In this document: positions 15,631 to 23,244 of the stretch, in pieces
Layout of the letters: each line of letters begins with the position of its first letter
Numbering within the stretch: the first letter of the stretch is position 1
Assembly (NCBI RefSeq): GCF_027587205.1
Contig: NZ_JAPDOD010000066.1
Span: forward strand, 1-44,717
Source of the DNA: Solirubrobacter ginsenosidimutans
GTDB lineage: Bacteria > Actinomycetota > Thermoleophilia > Solirubrobacterales > Solirubrobacteraceae
Direction: 5' to 3'
DNA: 44,717 nt
The notes under the pieces: model-generated
The model's input: only the letters and a program-made list of their open reading frames with translations
Told to the model about the DNA's origin: nothing
Databases searched by the model: none
Translations under genes and position numbers: made by a program

Positions 15631-16392
15631 ATGAGCGTCGGTGTGGCGGCCGTACTGGCCGCGATCCTAGGAGCGATCGTCGGCTCCTTCCTCAACGTGG
15701 TGGCCTACCGGCTCCCGCGTCACGAGTCCTTGCTGCATCCGCCTTCGGCATGCCCTGAGTGCGGGACCCCGATCAAGCCCTACGACAACGTGCCGGTCCT
15801 CGGGTGGCTGTGGCTGCGCGGGAAGTGCCGCGCGTGCAAGGCGCCGATCTCGCCCAAGTACCCGATCGTCGAGGCCGTCACGGGCCTGCTGTGCGCCGCG
15901 TGCGTCCTGCACTTCGGCGCCGACTCCGACGTCTGGCTGCCGATCGTCTTCGTCCTCTTGCTCGTCCCGATCACGCTGATCGATCTCGAGTACCACATCA
16001 TCCCCAACGTCCTCTCGGCGATCGGGGCGGTCGCCGCGATCGTGCTCGTGCTCGCCTTCCAGAGCGACGAGCTGGTCGAGCACCTGATCGCCGCGCTCGG
16101 CGCCGGCGGTTTCTTCCTGGTCGCGGCGATCGTCTATCCCGCGGGGATGGGGATGGGGGACGTCAAGCTCGCCGCCGTGATGGGGCTCTTCCTCGGGCGC
16201 GCGGTCGTGCCCGCGATCTTCGCCGCGCTCGTCGCGGGGACCGTCCTGGGGGCGATCATCATCGCCCGCTACGGGGCTCAGGAGGGCCGCAAGAAGGGCA
16301 TCCCGTTCGGCCCCTGGCTGGCGCTGGGCAGCCTCGTCGGCCTGTTCGCGGGCGACGAGATCGTCGACTGGTATCTCGACACCTTCACGTAA
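15631..16392 (+). CDS. pilD: Prepilin peptidase / N-methyltransferase
   Basis: 253 residues, polytopic membrane aspartic protease that cuts prepilin leaders and methylates the new N-terminus. The cytoplasmic zinc loop has CPEC (about 41-44) and CRAC (about 66-69), present in the full-length bifunctional enzymes. The catalytic aspartates lie in LIDLEYHIIPN and in GMGMGDVKLAAVMG, the latter the family signature. It sits between pilM and pilN, and would process the five prepilins encoded nearby. CACACT is 9 bases before the ATG; no ribosome site is seen. Confidence 0.93.
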   Translation: MSVGVAAVLAAILGAIVGSFLNVVAYRLPRHESLLHPPSACPECGTPIKPYDNVPVLGWLWLRGKCRACKAPISPKYPIVEAVTGLLCAACVLHFGADSDVWLPIVFVLLLVPITLIDLEYHIIPNVLSAIGAVAAIVLVLAFQSDELVEHLIAALGAGGFFLVAAIVYPAGMGMGDVKLAAVMGLFLGRAVVPAIFAALVAGTVLGAIIIARYGAQEGRKKGIPFGPWLALGSLVGLFAGDEIVDWYLDTFT

Positions 16393-16427
16393 AGGATCGC
16401 GGCCCTAGGGGGAAGGCCCCACCTGGT

Positions 16428-16455
16428 TCAAGGCGCTGAAGTCTGGTGCCGATAC
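16428..16455 (+). promoter_or_regulatory. Sigma-28-like promoter of pilNOP
   Basis: TCAAG (16428-16432) and GCCGATAC (16448-16455), same spacing as the other copies, with the shared context GGTGCCGATACC. The -10 ends 8 bases before the pilN ATG, giving a leaderless message. Confidence 0.7.
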
Positions 16456-16463
16456 CAGGAGCG

Positions 16464-17276
16464 ATGAGAGCCGTCAACCTCCTTCCCCCCGATACTCGCG
16501 GCGCCTCCAAGGTCTCCGCGGAGCTCGGCGCCGGCCCGGAGGCCAAGGGCGGCGCGGGCGCCTTTGTCGTCCTCGGCGTGCTCGCCGCCTGCGTCGCAGG
16601 CGCCGCCGGCTACGTCCTGGCCGAGAACACCATCAAGCAGCGCACGGTCGACCTCGCCCAGGTCACCGCCAGCCAGACAGCGCTGCAGAGCCAGGCCAAC
16701 CAGCTCAAGCCCTACGCCGACTACGACTCGACGGCGAAGGCCCGCGTGCAGACCGTACGCGACCTCGCGTCGTCGCGCTTCGATTGGGAGCAGGCGCTCC
16801 GCGATCTCTCCCGCGCCGTCCCGGCGGACGTCACGCTGCTGTCACTCAACGGCGACATCTCGACGGCCAGCGGCGGATCGGGCATCCGTTCCGCGATCTC
16901 GGCGCCGGCGATCACGGTGACCGGCTGCGCGCCGGGCCAGACCGAGGTCGCCCGCCTGATGGCGCGCCTGCGAGACATCGATGGCGTCAGCCGCGTCTCG
17001 CTGTCGAAGTCCGCCTCCACCTCCGTCACCACGGCCCCGGCGGGAGGCACCGCGACCGAACGGCGCAACGCCGCCCCGTGCGGCGTCGGCGCCAAGCCGG
17101 CGTTCGAGGTCGTCATGTTCTTCGAAGGCGACGCCGAAGCCGTGGCCGCTACGCCGGCCACCGCCGGCGGAACGGTCGTAGCGACGCCCACGCCGACCCC
17201 GTCCGCGACCCCGACCGCCACCCCCGGTACGGCCGCAGACACCTCCACCACGACACAGCAGGGGGCGACTCCGTGA
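16464..17276 (+). CDS. pilN: Type IV pilus inner-membrane platform protein PilN
   Basis: 270 residues. MRAVNLLPPDTR at the N-terminus is the diagnostic PilN motif that docks on PilM. It is followed by one membrane helix (AFVVLGVLAACVAGAAGYVLA, about 33-53), a coiled-coil stretch and a ferredoxin-like periplasmic domain (FDWEQALRDLSRAVPADVTL). The C-terminal 35 residues are Thr/Pro/Ala-rich and probably disordered. The ATG at 16464 was chosen because of the MRAVNLLP motif and the promoter spacing; the frame opens a little earlier, inside the promoter. Its stop overlaps the pilO GTG (GTGA). Confidence 0.88.
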   Translation: MRAVNLLPPDTRGASKVSAELGAGPEAKGGAGAFVVLGVLAACVAGAAGYVLAENTIKQRTVDLAQVTASQTALQSQANQLKPYADYDSTAKARVQTVRDLASSRFDWEQALRDLSRAVPADVTLLSLNGDISTASGGSGIRSAISAPAITVTGCAPGQTEVARLMARLRDIDGVSRVSLSKSASTSVTTAPAGGTATERRNAAPCGVGAKPAFEVVMFFEGDAEAVAATPATAGGTVVATPTPTPSATPTATPGTAADTSTTTQQGATP

Positions 17277-17998
17277 GCCGCACGTTCCGCATCCTGATCG
17301 TGGTCGTCGTGACGGCGCTCGCCGGCGGCGGCTACTTCAAGCTCGTGCTCGCGCCCAAGCGCCAGCAGGCCGATGCGCTCGCGCTGCAGGTCGCCACCAA
17401 GCAGCAGGAGCTCGCGCAGACGCAGGCCCTGATCGCCACGTACAAGGGCGCGCGTGACGCCTACAAGGAGAACTACGCCACGGTCGTGCGGCTCGGCAAG
17501 GCCGTCCCGACCGATGACGACACGCGTTCGCTGCTCGTCCAGCTCGATACGTCGGCCAAGCGCAGTGGCGTCGCGTTCGACACGATCAACGTGACGGCCG
17601 CCTCGTCCGCCGGCACCCCGACGGCCGGGACGGCGGCGCCGGTGAAGGTCACGCCGGGCGCGGTCAACGTCGGCGCGTTTTCCGCGCAGCCCTTCAGCTT
17701 CTCCTTCCGCGGTGACTTCCAGACGCTCGGCAACCTGTTCGCGCGCCTCGACCAGTTCGTGACGCTCAAGGGCGACGCGATCAACGTCCGCGGGCGCCTG
17801 ATGCACCTCGAGACCATCTCGCTCACGCCGGGCGGCAAGGGCTGGCCGACGCTCGTCGCCGACGTCAAGGCCAGCGCGTACATCGTCCCGGAGACGACCG
17901 CGCCCGCGGCCGCCGCGCCCGGCACCGCGACCCAGACCACCACCACCACCACGGCTACGACCACGACCTCGAGCGCGACCGGGACTGAGGACCGATGA
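17273..17998 (+). CDS. pilO: Type IV pilus inner-membrane platform protein PilO
   Basis: 241 residues from GTG. A membrane helix at residues 5-25 (FRILIVVVVTALAGGGYFKLV) is followed by a coiled coil (QQADALALQVATKQQELAQTQALI is its core) and a PilO-type domain with FSFRGDFQTLGNLFARLDQFV. PilO pairs with PilN in the inner membrane. The C-terminus is a Thr-rich low-complexity tail. It overlaps pilN and the next gene by 4 bases each, so the three are one translational unit. Confidence 0.87.
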   Translation: MSRTFRILIVVVVTALAGGGYFKLVLAPKRQQADALALQVATKQQELAQTQALIATYKGARDAYKENYATVVRLGKAVPTDDDTRSLLVQLDTSAKRSGVAFDTINVTAASSAGTPTAGTAAPVKVTPGAVNVGAFSAQPFSFSFRGDFQTLGNLFARLDQFVTLKGDAINVRGRLMHLETISLTPGGKGWPTLVADVKASAYIVPETTAPAAAAPGTATQTTTTTTATTTTSSATGTEDR

Positions 17999-18927
17999 AC
18001 CTGATCACCGACACCCTGCAAGGCCTGGTGCGGCGCAAGCTCTGGCCCGTCGCCCTGCTGCTGGTGGGCGCGCTGGTCGCGGTGCCGCTGATGCTCGCCA
18101 AGAACCCGGAAGCTCCGGTCGTGGCCGCCAACGTGACGCACGGGGCCAAGGACGAGGCCATGCCGGCGACGTTCGTCAGCGCCGATGACGCGGCGAGCGA
18201 GGACACGACCGAGCGTCGCCGCACGCTCGGCCAGCTCAAGGACCCGTTCGAGCCCAAGGCGCTCCCGAAGGTCAAGAAGTCCAAGAAGGCGAAAGCCGCC
18301 GCGGCGGCCACGCCGACGGCGACGCCGGCGGACTCGTCCGCGTCCCCCGGCGGTGGCGGCGCCACGGCGCCGACGAGCCCGGCTCCGACCGCGACGCCTT
18401 CGCCGACGGTCACCGTCCCGGCCTACTCGGTCAAGGTCCGCTTCGGCACCACCGACAGCGAGGAACTCAAGACGAGCACGATCGAGCGCCTGTCCGTCCT
18501 CCCCGACGAGACGGACCCGGTCATGGTCTACCGCGGGGTCGAGGACGGCGGCAAGATCGCGATCTTCGAGCTCACCGGCGACATCGTCGCCCAGGGCGAC
18601 GGCACGTGCCTGCCGACGCCCGAGGACTGCCAGTACCTGAAGCTGCACGCCGGCGAGACCGAGTTCCTGACCGTGTCAGACACGGGCGAGGCGACGGACG
18701 CCCAGTACCAGCTCGACCTGGTGAAGATCTACAAGAAGGAGACCAAGGAGAAGGTCACCGACCCGCAAGCGGCCACCACCGCCGAGTCGCTGACCAAGGC
18801 CGCGTCCTCTTCTTTGAAGGGCAAGGGCTTCGCGCTGCGCCACCGCAACCGGTACGTCTTCGACGCGACGACCGGCACGTTGCACAAGGCCGCCAAGGGC
18901 GTCAAGACCCCCTCTGCATCGCTCTAA
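17995..18927 (+). CDS. PilP-like pilus assembly protein (by position)
   Basis: 310 residues. One N-terminal membrane helix (WPVALLLVGALVAVPLMLA, about 17-35), a Lys/Ala/Pro-rich linker (about 85-135), then a beta-rich domain (about 140-290). The motif KDPFEPKALP (about 81-90) recalls the DPF box that starts the conserved part of PilP, but the rest is too divergent for a firm call. PilP usually links PilNO to the outer-membrane secretin PilQ. No secretin gene is present, and the outer-envelope partner in this lineage is unknown. It follows pilO with a 4-base overlap and ends in a terminator, so a platform role is likely. Confidence 0.65.
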   Translation: MNLITDTLQGLVRRKLWPVALLLVGALVAVPLMLAKNPEAPVVAANVTHGAKDEAMPATFVSADDAASEDTTERRRTLGQLKDPFEPKALPKVKKSKKAKAAAAATPTATPADSSASPGGGGATAPTSPAPTATPSPTVTVPAYSVKVRFGTTDSEELKTSTIERLSVLPDETDPVMVYRGVEDGGKIAIFELTGDIVAQGDGTCLPTPEDCQYLKLHAGETEFLTVSDTGEATDAQYQLDLVKIYKKETKEKVTDPQAATTAESLTKAASSSLKGKGFALRHRNRYVFDATTGTLHKAAKGVKTPSASL

Positions 18928-18959
18928 ACCAACTCGCGGCGGGAGCCGATGAAGTGCGC

Positions 18960-18983
18960 GCGGCGGGCCCTCGGGCCCGCCGC
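18960..18983 (+). terminator. Intrinsic terminator at the end of the pilus operon
   Basis: A 10-bp stem GCGGCGGGCC/GGCCCGCCGC with the loop CTCG, the same loop and inner stem as the terminator at 14463, followed by GTCCGTT. It separates the pilus genes from aroC. Confidence 0.75.
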
Positions 18984-19023
18984 CGTCCGTTAACGCGGCG
19001 GCGAGCCTCATAGGATGCTGCCC

Positions 19024-20196
19024 GTGCCGTTGAAAGTCGTCACCGCCGGGGAGTCGCACGGGCCGGGCCTCACCACGATCGTGGAGGGTCTCCCCGCGGG
19101 CCTCGAGCTCGACCAGGAAGCCATCGACGGCGACATGGCGCGCCGCCAGCTCGGCCACGGCCGCGGCGGGCGGATGAAGATCGAGAAGGACTCCGCGCAG
19201 GTCACGGCGGGGGTGCGGCACGGCCGCACGATGGGCGGTCCGATCGCCCTCCAAGTCGCCAACCGCGACTACAAGAACTGGGAAGAGCGGATGAACCCGT
19301 GGCCCGTCGAGGCGGACGTGCCCGAGGTGCATCTCCCGCGTCCCGGCCACGCCGATCTCGCCGGCGTGCAGAAGTTCGGCTTCACCGACGTGCGCAACGT
19401 GCTGGAGCGCGCCTCGGCGCGCGAGACCGCCGCGCGGGTGGCCGGAGGCGCCTTGGCCAAGGCGTTCCTGACCGCGCTCGGCGTCTCCGTCGTCTCGCAC
19501 GTGACCCAGATCGGGTCGGTTCGCGCGCCGGAGCTCGAGGCCGAGCCCGCGCTGGACGCGTTCGCCGGCGTCGACGCCTCGCCCGTCCGCTGCCTGGACG
19601 CCGACGCGACCAAGGCGATGGTCGGCGAGATCAACGTCCTGCGCAAGCGCAACGAGTCGATCGGCGGGATCTTCGAGGTGCGGGCCTACGGGCTCGTTCC
19701 CGGGCTCGGCTCGCACGTCTCGTGGGAACAGCGCCTGGACGGCGTGATCGCCGGCGCGCTGCTCTCGATCCAGGCCGCGAAGGGCGTCGGGCTGGGCGAC
19801 GGCTTCGATCTCGCCGGCCGCCCCGGCTCCGAAGCCCACGACGAGATCTTCTACTCCGAAGAGCGCGGCTACTACCGCGAGACCAACCGCAGCGGCGGCC
19901 TCGAAGGCGGGATGACGACCGGCGAGCCGCTGGTCGCGCGCGTCGCGATGAAGCCGATCCCGACGCTGACCAAGCCGCTGCGCTCGGTCGACATCGCCAC
20001 CAAGGAACCCGCGCAGGCGCTGCGTGAGCGGACCGACTCCTGCGTGGTCCCGGCGGCGGGGGTCGTGGGGGAGGCGATGCTGGCGATCGTGCTGGCGGGC
20101 GCCTACCGGGACAAGTTCGGCGGCGATCACATCGACGATGTGCGCGCCGCGGTCGAGGCCTACTGCACCCGAATCGGATGGAAACCCCGGTCCTAG
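19024..20196 (+). CDS. aroC: Chorismate synthase
   Basis: 390 residues from GTG 19024. It converts 5-enolpyruvylshikimate 3-phosphate to chorismate with reduced FMN. TAGESHGPGL, RRQLGHGRGGRMKIE, RPGHADLAG, RASARETAARVAGGA and GMTTGEP are the family blocks. An ATG lies nine bases upstream at 19015, but TAGGAT (19011-19016) overlaps it and looks like a -10 whose start site would fall on GTG 19024. I therefore prefer the GTG. First gene of the aro operon and directly after the pilus operon terminator; its 3' end overlaps the next gene by 19 bases. Confidence 0.95.
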   Translation: MPLKVVTAGESHGPGLTTIVEGLPAGLELDQEAIDGDMARRQLGHGRGGRMKIEKDSAQVTAGVRHGRTMGGPIALQVANRDYKNWEERMNPWPVEADVPEVHLPRPGHADLAGVQKFGFTDVRNVLERASARETAARVAGGALAKAFLTALGVSVVSHVTQIGSVRAPELEAEPALDAFAGVDASPVRCLDADATKAMVGEINVLRKRNESIGGIFEVRAYGLVPGLGSHVSWEQRLDGVIAGALLSIQAAKGVGLGDGFDLAGRPGSEAHDEIFYSEERGYYRETNRSGGLEGGMTTGEPLVARVAMKPIPTLTKPLRSVDIATKEPAQALRERTDSCVVPAAGVVGEAMLAIVLAGAYRDKFGGDHIDDVRAAVEAYCTRIGWKPRS

Positions 20197-21692
20197 TCTT
20201 CATCGGCTTCATGGGCGCGGGCAAGACGACCGGCGCCCGGGCCGCCGCCGCCGCCCTCGGCGTGCGGGCGATCGACACCGACCGCGAGGTCGAGCAGCGG
20301 ATCGGCACCTCGATCGAGGACTACTTCGCCTCCCACGGCGAGCGTGCGTTCCGCGAGATCGAGGAGGACGTCGTCGCCGAGGTGCTGGAGACGCCGCCGG
20401 CGCCCGTCATCTCCATCGGCGGCGGCGCGATCGGCTCAGCCCGCGTGCGCGAGCTGCTGGCGCGCCACACGGTCGTGATGCTCGACGTCGACGAGCCGAC
20501 GGCCTGGCGCCGGGCGGGCGGGAAGCGGCGCCCGCTGGCGCGCGACCGCGAGCGCTTCGCCGCGCTGCACGCCGAGCGCGCCCCGGTCTACGAGGCGCTG
20601 GCCGACGCGGTGCTGCTGGACGGCGGCGCCGAGACCGTGCGCCGCGCGGCGGGTGCGCTGCGGCGCATCCCGACCGGCGTGAAGGTGCTCTGGGCGGTCG
20701 CGGGCGGCGTGAACTACCCGGTCTACGTGGGCGACGTGCTCGACAGGGACTTCTGGCCCGTGCGCGGGCGGCGGTTCATGCTCACGGACGAGACCGTCGG
20801 GCCGGTCTACGGGGAGCGCATCCCCGAGCTGACGGCGACGTTCGCGATGCCCGCGGGCGAAGCGGCCAAGACGCTGAGCAACGCCGAGGTGTTGCTGCGC
20901 GGCCTCGCCGCGGCGGGGATGGACCACGACGACCACGTCGTCGCGCTCGGCGGCGGCGTGGTGGGTGACGTGGCGGGCTTCTGCGCCGCCGTGTACCAGC
21001 GTGGGGTGGGCGTCGTGCAGGTCCCGACGACGCTCGTCTCGCAGGTCGACTCGGCCTACGGCGGGAAGACCGGCGTCGATCTGCCGGAGGGCAAGAACTA
21101 CGTCGGGGCCTATCACCAGCCGCGCGCCGTGCTCGCCGATCCGCGGACGCTGGCGACGCTGCCCGCGGCGGAGCTGGCCGCCGGCTGGGCCGAGGTGGTC
21201 AAGACCGCGCTGATCGCCGGCGGGCCGCTGTGGACGCGGGTGCGGCGCGGCGAGGGGATCGTCGATCGCGACCTCGTGCTGGCCTGCGCGCGGACGAAGC
21301 TGGCGGTCGTCGCCGGCGACGAGCGCGACGCCGGGCGCCGCCAGGTGCTCAACCTCGGCCACACGGTCGGCCACGCGATCGAGACCGCGACGGGCTACGC
21401 GCGCTATCGCCACGGCGAGGCGGTCGGCCTCGGCCTGCTCGCCGCGCTGACGTTGTCCGGCCAGCCGGAGCTGCGCTCCGAGGTGAGCGATCTGCTGTCC
21501 GGGTACGGGCTGCCGACGACGCTCGATCCGTCCGTCGATCACGAGGCCGTCCTGACCGCAGTCCAGCGCGACAAGAAGCGCCGTGGCGGCCGGGTGGGGT
21601 TCGTGCTCGTCGAGGCGCCGGGCGACGTCCGCACGGGTGCGCCCGTCGCCGAACGCGACGTCCGCACCGCGCTGGGAGGGCTGATGAAGTGA
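20178..21692 (+). CDS. aroKB: Bifunctional shikimate kinase / 3-dehydroquinate synthase (AroK-AroB fusion)
   Basis: 504 residues in one frame. Residues 1-165 are shikimate kinase: GFMGAGKTT Walker A at 9-17, IDTDREVE (shikimate-binding Asp), GERAFREIEE and SIGGGAIG. Residues about 168-504 are dehydroquinate synthase: ALGGGVVGDVAGFCAAVYQRG, QVPTTLVSQVDSAYGGKTGVD core, GWAEVVKTALI, and the zinc ligands in NLGHTVGHAIE and YRHGEAVGLG. These are shikimate pathway steps 2 and 5. A similar fusion is known in Thermotoga maritima. No frameshift or internal stop separates the halves. Coupled to aroC upstream and aroQ downstream. Confidence 0.94.
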   Translation: METPVLVFIGFMGAGKTTGARAAAAALGVRAIDTDREVEQRIGTSIEDYFASHGERAFREIEEDVVAEVLETPPAPVISIGGGAIGSARVRELLARHTVVMLDVDEPTAWRRAGGKRRPLARDRERFAALHAERAPVYEALADAVLLDGGAETVRRAAGALRRIPTGVKVLWAVAGGVNYPVYVGDVLDRDFWPVRGRRFMLTDETVGPVYGERIPELTATFAMPAGEAAKTLSNAEVLLRGLAAAGMDHDDHVVALGGGVVGDVAGFCAAVYQRGVGVVQVPTTLVSQVDSAYGGKTGVDLPEGKNYVGAYHQPRAVLADPRTLATLPAAELAAGWAEVVKTALIAGGPLWTRVRRGEGIVDRDLVLACARTKLAVVAGDERDAGRRQVLNLGHTVGHAIETATGYARYRHGEAVGLGLLAALTLSGQPELRSEVSDLLSGYGLPTTLDPSVDHEAVLTAVQRDKKRRGGRVGFVLVEAPGDVRTGAPVAERDVRTALGGLMK

Positions 21693-22126
21693 AGACCCGG
21701 GTCGCCGTCCTGCACGGCATCAACCTCGACGCGCTCGACCGCCGCCCCGCTCAGCACTACGGCGGGCTGACCTTCACGCAGCTCGAGCAGCGCATCGGCG
21801 CGTTCGCGGACGAGCTCGGGCTGACCGTCTCGTTCTTCCAGTCCAACTTCGAGGGTGAGTTCGTCGAGGAGCTGCACCGCTCGCCGGACTACGCGGACGG
21901 CCTGCTGCTGAACCCGGGCGCGTGGACGCACTACGCGTGGGCGCTGCGCGACGCGGTCGAGATCGCCGGGCTGCCGGCGATCGAGGTGCATCTCTCCGAC
22001 GTGGACACGCGCGAGGCGTGGCGGCACGTCTCGGTGCTGGAGGACGTGCGGACCGGGAAGGTCTCGGGGCAAGGCGTCGAGGGCTATCGCGAAGGGTTGC
22101 GGCTGTTGAAGGAGGCGTGGGCATGA
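21689..22126 (+). CDS. aroQ: Type II 3-dehydroquinate dehydratase, divergent active-site loop
   Basis: 145 residues, the normal length for this dodecameric enzyme that dehydrates 3-dehydroquinate in the third step of the shikimate pathway. It keeps the Tyr and Arg of the flexible loop (RRPAQHYGGLT), the N-P-G-A-x-T-H block with the catalytic His (LLNPGAWTHYAWALRDAV) and EVHLSDVDTREAWRH. The usual NGPNLNLLG is HGINLDALD here, an odd change in a very conserved motif. The GTG start overlaps the aroKB stop (21690-21692), and the stop overlaps the peptidase ATG. Order and retained catalytic residues support activity. Confidence 0.9.
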   Translation: MKTRVAVLHGINLDALDRRPAQHYGGLTFTQLEQRIGAFADELGLTVSFFQSNFEGEFVEELHRSPDYADGLLLNPGAWTHYAWALRDAVEIAGLPAIEVHLSDVDTREAWRHVSVLEDVRTGKVSGQGVEGYREGLRLLKEAWA

Positions 22127-23184
22127 GCCGGGGCGATCGGGTCGCGCGGCGGCTGGAGGACATCGACGCGCTGCTCGTCACCGAGCCGGCGAACCTGCGC
22201 TACGTCACGGGCTTCACCGGCTCCAACGGCTTCGCCGTCGTCGGCCCCCAGGTGCGGCGCTTCGTGACCGACTTCCGCTACGTCGAGCAGGCCAAGCTCG
22301 AGGTCCCGGACTTCGACCGCGAGCAGGGCCCGCAGGAGCTGCTCGCGGCCGTCTCGCGCGGGCTGGAGGGCGTGAAGCGGCTCGGGTTCGACGACGGCCA
22401 CATGTCGGTGCGCACGCACGGCCGGCTCCGTGAGCTGCTGCCGCCGCACATCGAGCTCGTGCCCGCCGCAGGGGTCGTCGAGGAGGTGCGGGCGGTCAAG
22501 GAGCCGGGGGAGATCCTGCGGATCGGCGCGGCTGCCGCACTCGTCGACGAGATCTACGCCTGGCTGCTCGAGCTCGGGCTCGTGGGGCGGACCGAGCGCG
22601 ACGTCGCCGTCGCCCTGGAGCACGAGATGCGCCTGCGCGGCGCGTCCGGCCCGTCGTTCGACTCGATCGTCGCCTCCGCCGAGCACGGCGCGCTGCCGCA
22701 CGCGACGCCGCGCGACGTCCCGATCGCCGCCGACACGCTGGTGACCATCGACATCGGCGCGGTCCTCGACGGCTACTGCTCGGACTGCACGCGCACCTGG
22801 GCGACGGGCGCTTCGGTGCCCGGCGAGCTCGAGGAGATCTACGCGCTGGTCCTGCAGGCGCAGATCGCGTCGCTGGACGCGGTGCGACCCGGCCCTTTGG
22901 GTCGCGAGATCGACGCGATCGCACGCGACATCATCGACGCGGCGGGGCACGGCGAGCACTTCGGCCACGGGCTCGGGCACGGGGTCGGGCTCGTCACCCA
23001 CGAGGCCCCGCGCCTGGCGCGCACCGGCTCGACCCCGCTCGTGGCCGGAAACGTCGTGACGGTCGAACCGGGCGTCTATCTGCCGGGCGTCGGCGGCGTA
23101 CGGATCGAGGATCTCGTCGTCGTGACCGAGCACGGGCGCGACGTCCTCTCGAAGACCACGAAAGACCTTCTGACCGTCGAATAG
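22123..23184 (+). CDS. Xaa-Pro aminopeptidase/prolidase-type M24 metallopeptidase
   Basis: 353 residues with the creatinase-like N-terminal domain (LLVTEPANLRYVTGFTGSNG) and the pita-bread M24 domain. The dinuclear metal ligands are visible: Asp in TIDIGAVLDGYCSDCTRT, His in FGHGLGHGVGL, Glu in TVEPGVYLPGVGGVRIED. It removes or cuts next to proline at peptide N-termini. The gene lies directly after aroQ, as pepQ/papA does before efp in Mycobacterium and Bacillus. Here efp is 5 kb further on because an accessory block is inserted. Confidence 0.92.
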   Translation: MSRGDRVARRLEDIDALLVTEPANLRYVTGFTGSNGFAVVGPQVRRFVTDFRYVEQAKLEVPDFDREQGPQELLAAVSRGLEGVKRLGFDDGHMSVRTHGRLRELLPPHIELVPAAGVVEEVRAVKEPGEILRIGAAAALVDEIYAWLLELGLVGRTERDVAVALEHEMRLRGASGPSFDSIVASAEHGALPHATPRDVPIAADTLVTIDIGAVLDGYCSDCTRTWATGASVPGELEEIYALVLQAQIASLDAVRPGPLGREIDAIARDIIDAAGHGEHFGHGLGHGVGLVTHEAPRLARTGSTPLVAGNVVTVEPGVYLPGVGGVRIEDLVVVTEHGRDVLSKTTKDLLTVE

Positions 23185-23208
23185 GGTCATCCCCCCAGCC
23201 CATAAAGC

Positions 23209-23236
23209 TCAAGGGGGGAGCGTGCGCGGCCGATAT
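23209..23236 (+). promoter_or_regulatory. Sigma-28-like promoter of the secreted TSP3-repeat protein
   Basis: TCAAG (23209-23213) and GCCGATAT (23229-23236), exactly the spacing of the pilus promoters. The -10 ends 8 bases before the ATG at 23245, so the message should be leaderless. Confidence 0.68.
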
Positions 23237-23244
23237 CGAGGTCG

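Noticed and set aside
23201..23207. ATAAAG at 23202 as the -35 of the promoter before 23245
   Set aside because: It is 6 bases too far upstream; TCAAG at 23209 gives the spacing found in the other copies.
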